A model generated the notes under the pieces. That model saw nothing but the letters and a program-made list of their open reading frames with translations. It had not been told where the DNA came from and ran no database searches. A DNA stretch of 64,000 nt from positions 1,012,001 through 1,076,000 of the forward strand of contig NZ_CP054424.1 in NCBI RefSeq assembly GCF_013334205.1. Reading direction: 5' to 3'. This DNA comes from Rhodoferax sp. BAB1. GTDB lineage: Bacteria; Pseudomonadota; Gammaproteobacteria; Burkholderiales; Burkholderiaceae_C. The position numbers and the translations under genes were made by a program. Shown here piece after piece: positions 35,374-43,652 of the stretch. The number at the start of each line of letters is the position of its first letter. The stretch's first letter is position 1.

Positions 35374-35689
35374 AATCGCCGAAGCCCGGCGCTTGCGGCG
35401 CCGCCTGCAGCGCTCCCCAGTTTGTGGGATGGACATCCTCTGCCGCCTCACTAGCATCCACACCATAGCCTGTTGACCGTCGGGAGCAGGGGCTCCGGCG
35501 GTTTTCCGGATGCAGGCTTGAAGTGGGCAAGAACTTCAGCAGCAGCAAGCTGCGCGTGCTCGACAAGGTCATCGCTGCGGTGCGACCTTTGTGCAAACCC
35601 TCATGACGCGTGTTCTCGTTGGGTGGCCGTGCACTCGTGGGCAGGGCTGCCTGCTCTGCTTTTGCCACGAGCATCCAAGGGAGATCGCC
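35374..35689. other. 316-base intergenic region without a gene
   Basis: I see no credible gene. A hairpin at 35477-35500 (CCGTCGGGAGC with GCTCCGGCGG, one bulge) followed by GTTTT could terminate the DUF2789 transcript. The rest, about 180 bases, presumably holds the promoter of the 527-residue unknown protein; no clear -10/-35 pair was found. An AAGGGAG ribosome site sits immediately before 35690. Confidence 0.5.
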
Positions 35690-37273
35690 ATGCCTGATAT
35701 CGATATTTCCATCACCGGTAACCGCTTCGCCGACATCATCTTCAGATACCCCTGTGCACAGAAGGTCCTGATGGTGACCGACAGCAGCCTGAGCTTCGGC
35801 ACCGACGGCTTCGGCCTGTCGGAGTTTGTCGGCATCGTCCGGGCGGCAGGGCACACCGTCACCACGGCGCACCGCAGCGGCAGCGGCCCCAACCTCAGCA
35901 TTCCTGGGGCCTACAACTTCGCCACCGCCAGCCCCGCTGTGACCACGGCCAACTACGACCAGATCTGGCTCTTCGGTTTCAGCTCCACGCCGCTGACGGC
36001 AGCGGAGCAGACCAGGATGGCCCAGTTCATGGCCGCGGGCGGTGGTGTGTTCGCCACCGGCGACCACGAGACCATAGGTTCGGGCATGGGGACCAGCATC
36101 CCGCGCGTGCGCGGCATGCGCAACTGGGCCACCATCCCCATGGTGAACCCCAGCCGGCACGACACCGTGATCGACCCCGGAGCCGACGGCATCAAGCAGT
36201 TCAACGACCAGGCCGACGCCACACCGCAGCGCATCTACCCGGTGTTCTTCTCCAATGGCGGCCCCGACAACGTGGCCGGCAGCTGGAGCGTGCACCCCGT
36301 GCTGCGCCACAGCTCCGGCGCGGTGGACCATCTACCCGACCACCCGCACGAGAGCGAATGCCTGGCGCCTGCACCGGTGGCCGGCGTTTTTGCCGGCATC
36401 GAGGAGTGGCCGGCCCCCGTGGGTGGCGGCGCCCGCGTGGGGGCGCAGATCGCCGTGGTCTCGGTCTCGGCCGGGCGTTTCATCGTGGACACCCTCAAGC
36501 CGCCGGTGCGGCCGCGCTGCTTCGGTGCCATCTCGGCCTATGACGGTGACCCCGCCCGGGTAGGCCGCGTGGTGTGCGACGCCACCTGGCACCACTTCGT
36601 CAACATCAACCTCAACGGTTCCGGCGCTGGCATCGACCCCGGCACCGGCCTGCCGCGCACCGGCCTGTATGCGGCGGGCACACCCACGCCCGAGTACATG
36701 AAGATCCGGGCCTATTACCTCAACACCGTGCGCTGGCTCGCGCCCATCGGCCGCCGCACCTGCTGGCCCTTTGTCATCGCCACGCTCGCGCGCTTCGACT
36801 TCGAGATGCAGGAATTCCGTCTGCCGCTGCCGCACCCCTGCCCCTGGGACCCGCTTTTGCGCATCGGCCTGCTGGCCGAGGAGATCGTCAACCGCCAGTG
36901 GGGCCCGGGCATGCTGGCCGATGTGGTGGACGACATGCTCACTACCAGCGAAGCCTCGCCCGCGCTGGGGCAAATGCTCAAGGGCCAGCGGGCGCCGCAA
37001 AGCGCCGAACAGGACAAACGCTCCGATCCTTCCCTGCTGCCCCTGCAGGACCTGCGCCGTGTCATCCTGGGCTCCGTGGTCAACACCATTGCGCACAAGC
37101 TGCCGGAGGACGATGAAAAACTCGCAGCCATCCTCAAGCGCAGCAGCGACAAACTCTCGCGTGAGCTTGTGCTCGAAGGCGTGGGCGCCGCCCAGCAGGC
37201 GATCGACGAGTACCTGCAGCAGGCGCTCAAGCAGACGGCGGCCCTGGCCAAGGCCATCCAGAAGAAAAAATAG
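35690..37273 (+). CDS. large protein of unknown function, possible GATase1/ThuA-like N-terminus
   Basis: The 527-residue protein starts with an alpha/beta region (KVLMVTDSSLSFG, YDQIWLFGFSSTPL, MAAGGGVFATGDHETIGSG) that reads like a class I glutamine-amidotransferase or ThuA-like Rossmann fold, a tentative resemblance. A middle part has many His/Asp residues (SWSVHPVLRHSSGAVDHLPD, VVCDATWHHFVNINLNGSG). The last 130 residues are helical and lysine-rich (KQTAALAKAIQKKK). It has no signal peptide. The start at 35690 follows AAGGGAG. A strong terminator follows, so it is probably monocistronic. Confidence 0.75.
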   Translation: MPDIDISITGNRFADIIFRYPCAQKVLMVTDSSLSFGTDGFGLSEFVGIVRAAGHTVTTAHRSGSGPNLSIPGAYNFATASPAVTTANYDQIWLFGFSSTPLTAAEQTRMAQFMAAGGGVFATGDHETIGSGMGTSIPRVRGMRNWATIPMVNPSRHDTVIDPGADGIKQFNDQADATPQRIYPVFFSNGGPDNVAGSWSVHPVLRHSSGAVDHLPDHPHESECLAPAPVAGVFAGIEEWPAPVGGGARVGAQIAVVSVSAGRFIVDTLKPPVRPRCFGAISAYDGDPARVGRVVCDATWHHFVNINLNGSGAGIDPGTGLPRTGLYAAGTPTPEYMKIRAYYLNTVRWLAPIGRRTCWPFVIATLARFDFEMQEFRLPLPHPCPWDPLLRIGLLAEEIVNRQWGPGMLADVVDDMLTTSEASPALGQMLKGQRAPQSAEQDKRSDPSLLPLQDLRRVILGSVVNTIAHKLPEDDEKLAAILKRSSDKLSRELVLEGVGAAQQAIDEYLQQALKQTAALAKAIQKKK

Positions 37274-37320
37274 GCCCTCAGGCCGGGCCCGCTGAGCACC
37301 AGCGGACCTTGCAGCCTGGC

Positions 37321-37352
37321 ACACCGGGGCCCTGGCGCCCCGGTGTGTTTTT
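37321..37352 (+). terminator. strong intrinsic terminator
   Basis: ACACCGGGGC and GCCCCGGTGT form a perfect ten-pair stem, followed by G and TTTTT. It ends transcription of the 527-residue protein gene. Confidence 0.9.
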
Positions 37353-37449
37353 GTGCCCCGGCAAACGCGGCAAAGCCCTTGCGCCAGCAGGTGCTGGCCA
37401 GCGGCACCACAATGCGCGCTGTTTCATCGCCACCACCCCGGAGACTTCC

Positions 37450-37956
37450 ATGACCCTTTCCATGTACCAGGCCAGCGTGCCGCGTTTCATCAACACCCTG
37501 GGCAACCTGTCGGCCATCCTGGACAAGGCGCAGGCCCATGTGGATGCGAAAAAGCTGGACGAGACCGCGCTCACCGGCTTTCGCCTCTACCCCGACATGC
37601 TGCCCCTGGCCCGCCAGGTCATGATCGTCACCGACACCGCCAAGGGCCTGGCCGCGCGCCTGGCCGGCGTGGACATCCCGGTCTACGAAGACACGGAAAA
37701 GACCCTGGCGGAGCTCAAGGCCCGCATCGCCAAGACCATCGCCTACCTGCAGACCTTCCAGCCCGCGCAGATCGACGGCACGGAAGACAAGGAAATCGTC
37801 ATCAAGCGCGGCGACAAGGAAACCCGCTACACCGGCCAGCAGTTCCTGCTGGGCCACGCCGTGCCCAACTTCTACTTCCACGTCACCACGACCTACGCCA
37901 TCCTGCGACACAACGGGGTGGAGATCGGGAAGCGGGATTACCTCGGGAATCCTTGA
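37450..37956 (+). CDS. DUF1993 family protein (DinB-like fold)
   Basis: This 168-residue protein matches DUF1993: MYQASVPRFINTLGNLSAIL, RLYPDMLPLARQVMIVTD and LLGHAVPNFYFHVTTTYAIL. The family is a DinB/YfiT-like four-helix bundle of unknown activity, possibly metal-binding. It is cytosolic and has its own transcript because a strong terminator precedes it. The start is the ATG at 37450. Confidence 0.85.
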   Translation: MTLSMYQASVPRFINTLGNLSAILDKAQAHVDAKKLDETALTGFRLYPDMLPLARQVMIVTDTAKGLAARLAGVDIPVYEDTEKTLAELKARIAKTIAYLQTFQPAQIDGTEDKEIVIKRGDKETRYTGQQFLLGHAVPNFYFHVTTTYAILRHNGVEIGKRDYLGNP

Positions 37957-38060
37957 ACACCTGAGACCATGGGGGCCAGGGCAGGCAATTGGTCTCTGAC
38001 TGTGCGGCAGGGCGGCCCGTCACGGGCGCCCGGGCTTCTGACGCTGTCAGAATGTCAGCC

Positions 38061-38885
38061 ATGAGCGACCTCCCTACCTCCAGAGTCAATCCCGCCTTCC
38101 CTGTCGGATTCATGCCCCTGGCCGGTACGTCTCGCGATTGCGAGGAGTGCGGCAGGGCCGAGCGCGTGGGTTTCCAGTTTGATTACGCCTACCAGCCCAT
38201 CGTGGACGTGGACCGCCAGGTGGTCTTTGCGCATGAGGCGCTGGTACGCGGCCCCGCCGGCGAAGGCGCGATGACCGTGCTGTCGCAGGTGCACGAGCAG
38301 AACCGCTACCGCTTCGACCAGGCCTGCCGGGTCAAGGCCATCAAGGGCGCCAGCGAGCTGGGCATCCAGGAACGCATCTCCATCAATTTCCTGCCCAACG
38401 CCATCTACAAACCCGAGGTGTGCATACGCACCACGCTGGAGGCCGCGCGCGTGCACAGCTTTCCGCTGGAGCGCATCATCTTCGAGGTGACCGAAGGCGA
38501 GCGCATCGAAGACGGCCCCTGGTTTGCCGAGATCCTGCGCGAGTACAAGCGTTGCGGTTTCAAGACCGCCATCGACGACTTCGGGGCCGGTTATGCCGGC
38601 ATGAAGCTGCTGGCGGATTTCCAGCCCGACCTGATCAAGATCGACATGGACCTGATCCGCAACATCCAGGCCGACCGCGCACGCCAGGCCATCGTGCGCA
38701 GCCTGGTGCGCCTGTGCGAGGAGATGGGCATCCAGGTCATTGCCGAGGGCATCGAAACCCCGGCCGAGCGCGACTGGCTGCACGACAGCGGCATCCGCCT
38801 GATGCAGGGTTACCTGTTCGCCAAGCCGGCCTTCCGCTCCGTGGCGGCGGTGGCACCCGCGGCCTACGCGCTGGCGCAGCGCTGA
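38061..38885 (+). CDS. EAL-domain c-di-GMP phosphodiesterase
   Basis: The 274-residue protein is almost entirely an EAL domain: FQFDYAYQPIVDVD, AHEALVRG (intact EAL), INFLPNAIYKP, IIFEVTEGERIEDG, TAIDDFGAGYAGMKLL and QVIAEGIET. The catalytic residues look intact, so it should hydrolyse c-di-GMP to pGpG. A short N-terminal region with DCEECGRAE may bind metal or be redox-active. The start is uncertain between ATGs at 38052 and 38061; neither has a clear ribosome site. A seven-pair GC hairpin near 38920-38945 follows, without a T-tract. Confidence 0.9.
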   Translation: MSDLPTSRVNPAFPVGFMPLAGTSRDCEECGRAERVGFQFDYAYQPIVDVDRQVVFAHEALVRGPAGEGAMTVLSQVHEQNRYRFDQACRVKAIKGASELGIQERISINFLPNAIYKPEVCIRTTLEAARVHSFPLERIIFEVTEGERIEDGPWFAEILREYKRCGFKTAIDDFGAGYAGMKLLADFQPDLIKIDMDLIRNIQADRARQAIVRSLVRLCEEMGIQVIAEGIETPAERDWLHDSGIRLMQGYLFAKPAFRSVAAVAPAAYALAQR

Positions 38886-39093
38886 GTTGCCTGGGGTGCG
38901 CCCACGCTGAATAAAGAGCGGGGCCCCGGCGCCACGTCGGGCCCCATCCTCCCGGCTGTTGCAGAACGTCACATTCCTGCGTGCCTTTCCGTGCTTTGAC
39001 GGGGGTGATTGGTCTTAGTATCCACTCCGGCCAGATGCAGACGCTCCGGGAGTTTTCCCCAGCATGCATGGGTCCCCAAAAAAGAGACTCAGC

Positions 39094-39327
39094 ATGGATC
39101 TGAAAGAAGCCGGCCTGAAGTGGGAGGAGCTGCACCAGCGTTGGGTGGCGGCCAACCAGGAAGCCAGGCGCATGGAGATGAAGAACCTCTTGCGCTACAA
39201 ATCGTTTGCCGAGGGCAAGGGGGCCGCCCCGACTGCCGAAGACCTGGCGCTGGCCGAGCAGCTGCGGCGCACGGCCAACAGCGCGCAGGCCGACCGCGAC
39301 GAGTACACCCGCCGGGTGTTTCGCTGA
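39094..39327 (+). CDS. small hypothetical protein
   Basis: This 77-residue, highly charged protein (MDLKEAGLKWEELHQRWVAA, then AEQLRRTANSAQADRDEYTR) is probably helical. I do not recognise it. An alternative ATG at 39064 would add ten residues. It lies just upstream of the catabolic operon, on the same strand, but 218 bases away and probably separate. Confidence 0.55.
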   Translation: MDLKEAGLKWEELHQRWVAANQEARRMEMKNLLRYKSFAEGKGAAPTAEDLALAEQLRRTANSAQADRDEYTRRVFR

Positions 39328-39429
39328 TCGTTTGCGGGCCGGGGCTCAGCTCCCCGCGCCCTGCGCCACACCGTTCCAGACCCCAGTCGTCTTGAGTGTT
39401 CATGTCTGGACAGGCCTGTCGCCCAATCA

Positions 39430-39444
39430 ATCGATGCCATCGAT
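39430..39444 (+). promoter_or_regulatory. candidate LysR operator, site 1
   Basis: ATCGATGCCATCGAT is an imperfect dyad about 100 bases upstream of the CoA-transferase gene. Closely related sequences occur at 42504-42519 before the binding-protein gene and at 44569-44585 before the LysR gene. Three sites at these promoters suggest the operator of the LysR protein encoded at 43653-44552. Confidence 0.55.
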
Positions 39445-39545
39445 CATCTTTATGAAAAACAATCATTTCTGAAAATTGATCACGCGCTCTACAGTCCGCC
39501 CCATGCCAGACAAGGCAAGAGACTGATAAAGAAAGAGACGTCGTC

Positions 39546-40709
39546 ATGCAGAAAGTCCTCAGCGGCATCAAGGTGCTGGAGCAAGGCACCTTCATCACCG
39601 GCCCGGCGGCCGGCATGTTTCTGGCCGATCTCGGGGCCGAGGTGATCAAGATCGAACAGCCGGGCACGGGGGACCCTTTCCGCGCCTTCCGCGGCGGCCT
39701 GTACAGCCCGCATTTCCAGACCTACAACCGCAACAAGCGCAGCATCACGCTCAACACCAAGCTGCCCGAGGACGCCGCGGTGTTCGACGAACTGGTGAAG
39801 GACGCCGACGTCTACATCCAGAACTTCCGCCCCGGTACCGCGGAGCGCCTGGGCGCTGGCGAGGCTCATCTGCGCGGGCTCAACCCGCGGCTGGTCTATT
39901 GCGCCATCAGCGGTTTCGGCCAGACGGGGCCGGCCGCGGGCCGACCGGCCTATGACACCGTGGCGCAGGCGGCCAGTGGCTTTCTCAAGCTGCTGGTCAA
40001 CCCGGCCAATCCGCGTGTGGTGGGGCCGGCCGTGGCCGATGCCATGACCGGTTTTTATGCCGCCTACGGCATCCTGGGCGCGCTGGTGGAGCGCGGCCGC
40101 ACGGGCGTGGGCCGCAAGGTCGAGGTGTCGATGCTGGAGGCGATGTGCCACTTCAACCTCGATGCCTTCACCCACTATTTTTCCGAGGGCGAGATCATGG
40201 GGCCCTTCAGCCGCCCCAGCGTCTCGCAGTCCTATGTGCTGGAGTGCGCCGACGGACTGTGGATCGCGCTGCACATGTCCTCGCCCGAGAAGTTCTGGCA
40301 GGGGCTGGCCAAGGCCATCGAACGGCCGCAGCTGTTCGAGGACCCACGTTTTTCCGACCGCGAGGCCCGCATCACCCACCAGAACGAATTGATCGTGCTG
40401 CTCAGCGGCCTGTTCCGCCAGCACGACCGCGCCACCTGGTGCCGCCGGCTGGAGGCCGAGGACGTGCCCCACGCGCCCATGTACGACACCCGCGAGGCCA
40501 TGGACGACCCGCAGGCCCGCCACCTGCAACTCCAGGTGAGCGCGCCGCACCCCGAGGGCGGTGAGTGGCACACCATCCGTTCCCCCGTGAGCTTCGATGG
40601 CGAGCGCGCACTGGAGGTCACGGCCCCACCCGCGCTGGGCGCCGACAACGAGGCCATCGTCGAACCCATACGCCGCAGCCTGGGCGCCGTGCCCAAGCGT
40701 GCGGCCTGA
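39546..40709 (+). CDS. CaiB/BaiF-family (class III) CoA-transferase
   Basis: The 387-residue protein is a class III CoA-transferase. It has GTFITGPAAGMFLADLGAE and KRSITLNTK near the N-terminus; the nucleophilic Asp is probably Asp165 in VVGPAVADAMTGFYAA. These enzymes move CoA between carboxylic acids without ATP. It is the first gene of the catabolic island, followed by a ring-cleaving dioxygenase and a citryl-CoA lyase-like gene. Its likely job is to activate the acid substrate or its cleavage product; the substrate is not evident. The promoter lies near 39430-39500. Confidence 0.9.
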   Translation: MQKVLSGIKVLEQGTFITGPAAGMFLADLGAEVIKIEQPGTGDPFRAFRGGLYSPHFQTYNRNKRSITLNTKLPEDAAVFDELVKDADVYIQNFRPGTAERLGAGEAHLRGLNPRLVYCAISGFGQTGPAAGRPAYDTVAQAASGFLKLLVNPANPRVVGPAVADAMTGFYAAYGILGALVERGRTGVGRKVEVSMLEAMCHFNLDAFTHYFSEGEIMGPFSRPSVSQSYVLECADGLWIALHMSSPEKFWQGLAKAIERPQLFEDPRFSDREARITHQNELIVLLSGLFRQHDRATWCRRLEAEDVPHAPMYDTREAMDDPQARHLQLQVSAPHPEGGEWHTIRSPVSFDGERALEVTAPPALGADNEAIVEPIRRSLGAVPKRAA

Positions 40710-40755
40710 GCTTCATCCCAACGACACAACGACAAAGACCAGGAGACCCCAAGAG

Positions 40756-41649
40756 ATGAATCCCTCGAACGAAAACGAATTGACCCTGGCGGTGCTGGAG
40801 CGCCTGGAAGGCGCGACCGATCCCCGCTTTGCGCAGATCATGGCGTCGCTGATCAAACACCTGCACGCCTTCCTGCGCGACGTGGACCTCAAGCCCGACG
40901 AGTGGATGAATGGCATCCAGTTCCTGACGGCGGTGGGCCAGGCCTGCACCGACAAACGCCAGGAATTCATCCTGTTGTCCGACACCCTGGGCGCCTCGAT
41001 GATGGTGGTGATGCTGGACCAGGCCCGCGCCCTGGCACAGGGGCGGACCGGGGCGAAGGCCACCGAGGCGACCGAAGCCACCGTGCAGGGCCCCTACTAC
41101 TGGGAGGGTGCGCCGGAGCAGCCGCTGGGCGCCAATATTGCCGAGGGGGTGGCAGGCGAGCCCACCTTCTACAGCGGGCGCATCACCGACACCAGCGGCA
41201 AACCGCTGCAGGGCGCGCTGCTCGACATCTGGTCCGGTGACGGCGAAGGCAACTACGACATGCAGATCGAGGGCGCGGAGATGGCCGCGCGGGCCCGCAT
41301 CCGCACCGACGAGCAGGGCCGTTACTGGTACTGGTCCATCCAGCCCTCCTACTACCCGGTGCCGGTGGACGGACCGGTGGGGCGCATGCTCGGCGGCATG
41401 GGGCGCCACCCCAACCGGCCTGGCCACATCCACATGATGGTGTCGGCGCCCGGCCATGTGCCGGTGACCACCCACCTGTTCGTCGCCAACAGCCCCTACA
41501 TCGACTCCGACGCGGTGTTCGGCGTGCGGCCCAGCCTGATCGTGGACTACGAAAAGCACCCCGCCGGCAAGGCGCCCGATGGCCGGGTCATGGACCAGCC
41601 CTACTGGTCCGCCCACTACGACTTCTGCCTCGCCCCCCGGCAGGCCTGA
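40756..41649 (+). CDS. intradiol ring-cleavage dioxygenase (catechol/hydroxyquinol 1,2-dioxygenase family)
   Basis: The 297-residue protein has the N-terminal helical dioxygenase domain and the beta-sandwich Fe(III) core. Predicted ligands are Tyr167 in SGDGEGNYDMQ, Tyr199 or Tyr200 in IQPSYYPVP, and His224 and His226 in RPGHIHMM, the canonical Tyr2His2 set. The enzyme splits catechol or hydroxyquinol between the hydroxyls to a muconate or maleylacetate. The length and N-terminal domain fit hydroxyquinol or catechol dioxygenase more than the protocatechuate type. The gene lies 46 bases after the CoA-transferase and 11 before the lyase-like gene. Confidence 0.92.
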   Translation: MNPSNENELTLAVLERLEGATDPRFAQIMASLIKHLHAFLRDVDLKPDEWMNGIQFLTAVGQACTDKRQEFILLSDTLGASMMVVMLDQARALAQGRTGAKATEATEATVQGPYYWEGAPEQPLGANIAEGVAGEPTFYSGRITDTSGKPLQGALLDIWSGDGEGNYDMQIEGAEMAARARIRTDEQGRYWYWSIQPSYYPVPVDGPVGRMLGGMGRHPNRPGHIHMMVSAPGHVPVTTHLFVANSPYIDSDAVFGVRPSLIVDYEKHPAGKAPDGRVMDQPYWSAHYDFCLAPRQA

Positions 41650-41660
41650 GAGCAACTCCC

Positions 41661-42467
41661 ATGAAAATCGGCAAAGAAACCATTCCCCGCACCGCCATCT
41701 GCACCTCCGACGAGCACACCATCGTCGTGCGGGGGCAGGACCTGTGCCAGGACCTGATCGGCCACCTGTCCTTTGCGGACTACTTTTTCCTGCTGCTGAC
41801 GGGCCGCAAACCCGACGCTGCCTGCAGCGCGGTGCTCAACGCCACCCTGGTGGCCATAGCCGAGCACGGCCTGGTGCCCAGCGTGCAGGCCAGCCGCATG
41901 ACCTTTGCGGCGGCACCCGATGCGCTGCAGGGCGCGGTGGCGGCCGGCATCCTGGGTTGCGGCTCGGTCATCCTGGGGGCGTCCGAAACCGCGGGCCGAC
42001 TCTTTGCGGACGTGGCCGCGCGCGTGGATGCCGGTGCCAGCCTGGACGCTGCGGCGGCGGCCGCGATCACCGAGCTCAAGGCCGCGCGCCGTGCGATCCC
42101 AGGTTATGGCCACCCCCTGCACAAGGCCCGCGACCCGCGTGTGGATCGCCTGATCGAAGTGGCCACCCAGGCCGGGGCCGACCTGCGTTACGTGCACATC
42201 GCCCAGGCGCTGGAGCGCGCCATCCCCGGCATCACCGGCAAGGACTTGCGCATGAACGTCTCGGCCGCCATCCCGGCCGTGCTCATGGGGGTTGGTTTCC
42301 CGGTGTCCTCGCTGCGCGGTGTGCCCATCCTGGCGCGCACGGCGGGCCTGATCGCCCACCTGGCCGAGGAGGCCGAAAAGCCCAGCGGCTTTGCCCTGTC
42401 CTACCAGGCCACGCGCGAGCTGCAGTACGACGGGCTCCTGCCCGAAGGTTACGGGGAGGCCGCGTGA
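41661..42467 (+). CDS. citryl-CoA lyase/citrate synthase-like protein
   Basis: The 268-residue protein resembles the citryl-CoA lyase branch of the citrate synthase fold (LCQDLIGHLSFADYFFLLLT, then GYGHPLHKARDPRVDRL and VHIAQALERAIPGITGK). It lacks the large N-terminal part of true citrate synthases and is shorter than them. Members cleave 3-hydroxy-3-carboxyacyl-CoA thioesters such as citryl-CoA or citramalyl-CoA to acetyl-CoA or pyruvate and a keto acid. Behind a CoA-transferase and ring-cleavage dioxygenase it probably cleaves a CoA-activated product; this is inference. Confidence 0.85.
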   Translation: MKIGKETIPRTAICTSDEHTIVVRGQDLCQDLIGHLSFADYFFLLLTGRKPDAACSAVLNATLVAIAEHGLVPSVQASRMTFAAAPDALQGAVAAGILGCGSVILGASETAGRLFADVAARVDAGASLDAAAAAAITELKAARRAIPGYGHPLHKARDPRVDRLIEVATQAGADLRYVHIAQALERAIPGITGKDLRMNVSAAIPAVLMGVGFPVSSLRGVPILARTAGLIAHLAEEAEKPSGFALSYQATRELQYDGLLPEGYGEAA

Positions 42468-42503
42468 GATCGAGCCGGTCGACGGACATGCAGAAAGGAG
42501 CCC

Positions 42504-42519
42504 ATGCCATCGATTGATC
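42504..42519 (+). promoter_or_regulatory. candidate LysR operator, site 2
   Basis: ATGCCATCGATTGATC shares eleven consecutive bases (ATGCCATCGAT) with site 1 at 39430-39444. It lies about 107-122 bases upstream of the binding-protein gene, in the 158-base gap after the lyase gene, so the binding-protein gene may have its own regulated promoter. Confidence 0.5.
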
Positions 42520-42595
42520 CCAGAGCAAGTGAGTACCGGGTTGGCTTCGACCCCGGGTGACCCTGTGAAAGTAGCAAGTCAGAATTTTTATCAAA

Positions 42596-42611
42596 GCGGA
42601 CTTCAGTCCGC
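42596..42611 (+). other. hairpin directly before the tctC-like ribosome site
   Basis: GCGGACT and AGTCCGC form a perfect seven-pair inverted repeat, with AAGGAG following two bases later. It may modulate translation of the binding-protein gene or protect the 5' end of its mRNA. Confidence 0.5.
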
Positions 42612-42625
42612 ACAAGGAGACAAAC

Positions 42626-43591
42626 ATGCGCTTGAATATCAAATTGCTCGGAGGCCTGTTCCTCGGGCTGCTGTGCAGCCTGGGCCATGCCCAGAACACC
42701 GATTGGCCCAGCAAGCCCATCAAGATCGTGGTCGGCTTTGCGGCCGGCACCCCACCGGACATCTTTGCCCGCATGTACGGCGACTACGCTTCCAAGAAGC
42801 TGGGCGTGCCGGTCGTGGTCGACAACAAGCCGGGGGCGGCCGGTAACCTGTCCTCGGACACGGTGGCGAAATCGCCGGCCGATGGTTATACCGTGCTCTA
42901 CAACCTGTCGACCGGGTTCACGCTCAACCCCTTCCTCTACACCAAGCTGCCCTTTGATCCCGAGAAGGACCTCACCCCGGTGGCCACGACCATGCGCCAG
43001 GGCCTGGTGCTGATCGCGAACCCGAAGTTCCCCGCCAGTTCGATCAAGGAACTCGTGGCCGCTGCGAAAGCCAAGCCGGGCACCATCTCGCACGCTTCTT
43101 ATGGCGCCGGCAGCCCGTCCCATCTGATCGTCGAGATCCTGAAGGATGAGACCAGGATCGAGATGATTCACGTGCCCTACCGTGCCAGCCCCATTGCCGA
43201 TCTGGTGGGTGGCCAGGTGGACACCCTGATGGAGCCCATCGCCACTGCCATGCCCCTGATCACCAGCGGCCGCGCCAAGGCACTGGCCTATTCCGGGCCC
43301 AGCCGCCATCCCGCCCTGCCGGATGTGCCCACGCTCTCGGAAGTGGTGCCGGGCCTGGCCGTGACGTCCTGGCATGGCATCTGGGCGCCCTCGGCCACGC
43401 CGGCCGCCGTGCTGGCACGCCTCAACAGCGTGCTGGTGGAAGCCAGCAAGGATGCCGACATGCAAAAACGCATCCGGGATCTGAACGTGGAGCCGCTCGG
43501 TCTCTCGCGGGCTGACATGGCCATCCTGGTGAGCCAGGATGCCGGCATGTTCAGCAAGATCGCCAAGGCACGCAACATCCGGTTGGACTGA
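42626..43591 (+). CDS. Bug/TctC-family tripartite-tricarboxylate binding protein
   Basis: The 321-residue protein has a signal peptide (LLGGLFLGLLCSLGHA) and the Bug fold: WPSKPIKIVVGFAAGTPPDI, VVVDNKPGAAGNLSSD, FAASPADGYT-like KSPADGYTVLYN, and ISHASYGAGSPSHLIVEIL. It binds a carboxylate in the periplasm for uptake or sensing. No tctA or tctB gene is adjacent, as is common for orphan Bug proteins in Burkholderiales. Its place in the island suggests it captures the island's aromatic or acidic substrate. A strong terminator follows. Confidence 0.92.
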   Translation: MRLNIKLLGGLFLGLLCSLGHAQNTDWPSKPIKIVVGFAAGTPPDIFARMYGDYASKKLGVPVVVDNKPGAAGNLSSDTVAKSPADGYTVLYNLSTGFTLNPFLYTKLPFDPEKDLTPVATTMRQGLVLIANPKFPASSIKELVAAAKAKPGTISHASYGAGSPSHLIVEILKDETRIEMIHVPYRASPIADLVGGQVDTLMEPIATAMPLITSGRAKALAYSGPSRHPALPDVPTLSEVVPGLAVTSWHGIWAPSATPAAVLARLNSVLVEASKDADMQKRIRDLNVEPLGLSRADMAILVSQDAGMFSKIAKARNIRLD

Positions 43592-43612
43592 GCCGCTGCT
43601 CTGCATCTGAAC

Positions 43613-43648
43613 AAGGCCGATGTCCGGTTTGCCGGACATCGGCCTTTT
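43613..43648. terminator. bidirectional terminator between tctC-like and LysR genes
   Basis: AAGGCCGATGTCCGG and CCGGACATCGGCCTT form a perfect 15-pair stem with a four-base loop, followed by TT on the plus strand and AA-rich sequence on the other side. It ends both convergent genes. Confidence 0.85.
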
Positions 43649-43652
43649 CCAT

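Noticed and set aside
38920..38945. GC-rich hairpin after the EAL gene as a terminator
   Set aside because: Seven-pair stem but no T-tract on the transcribed strand.
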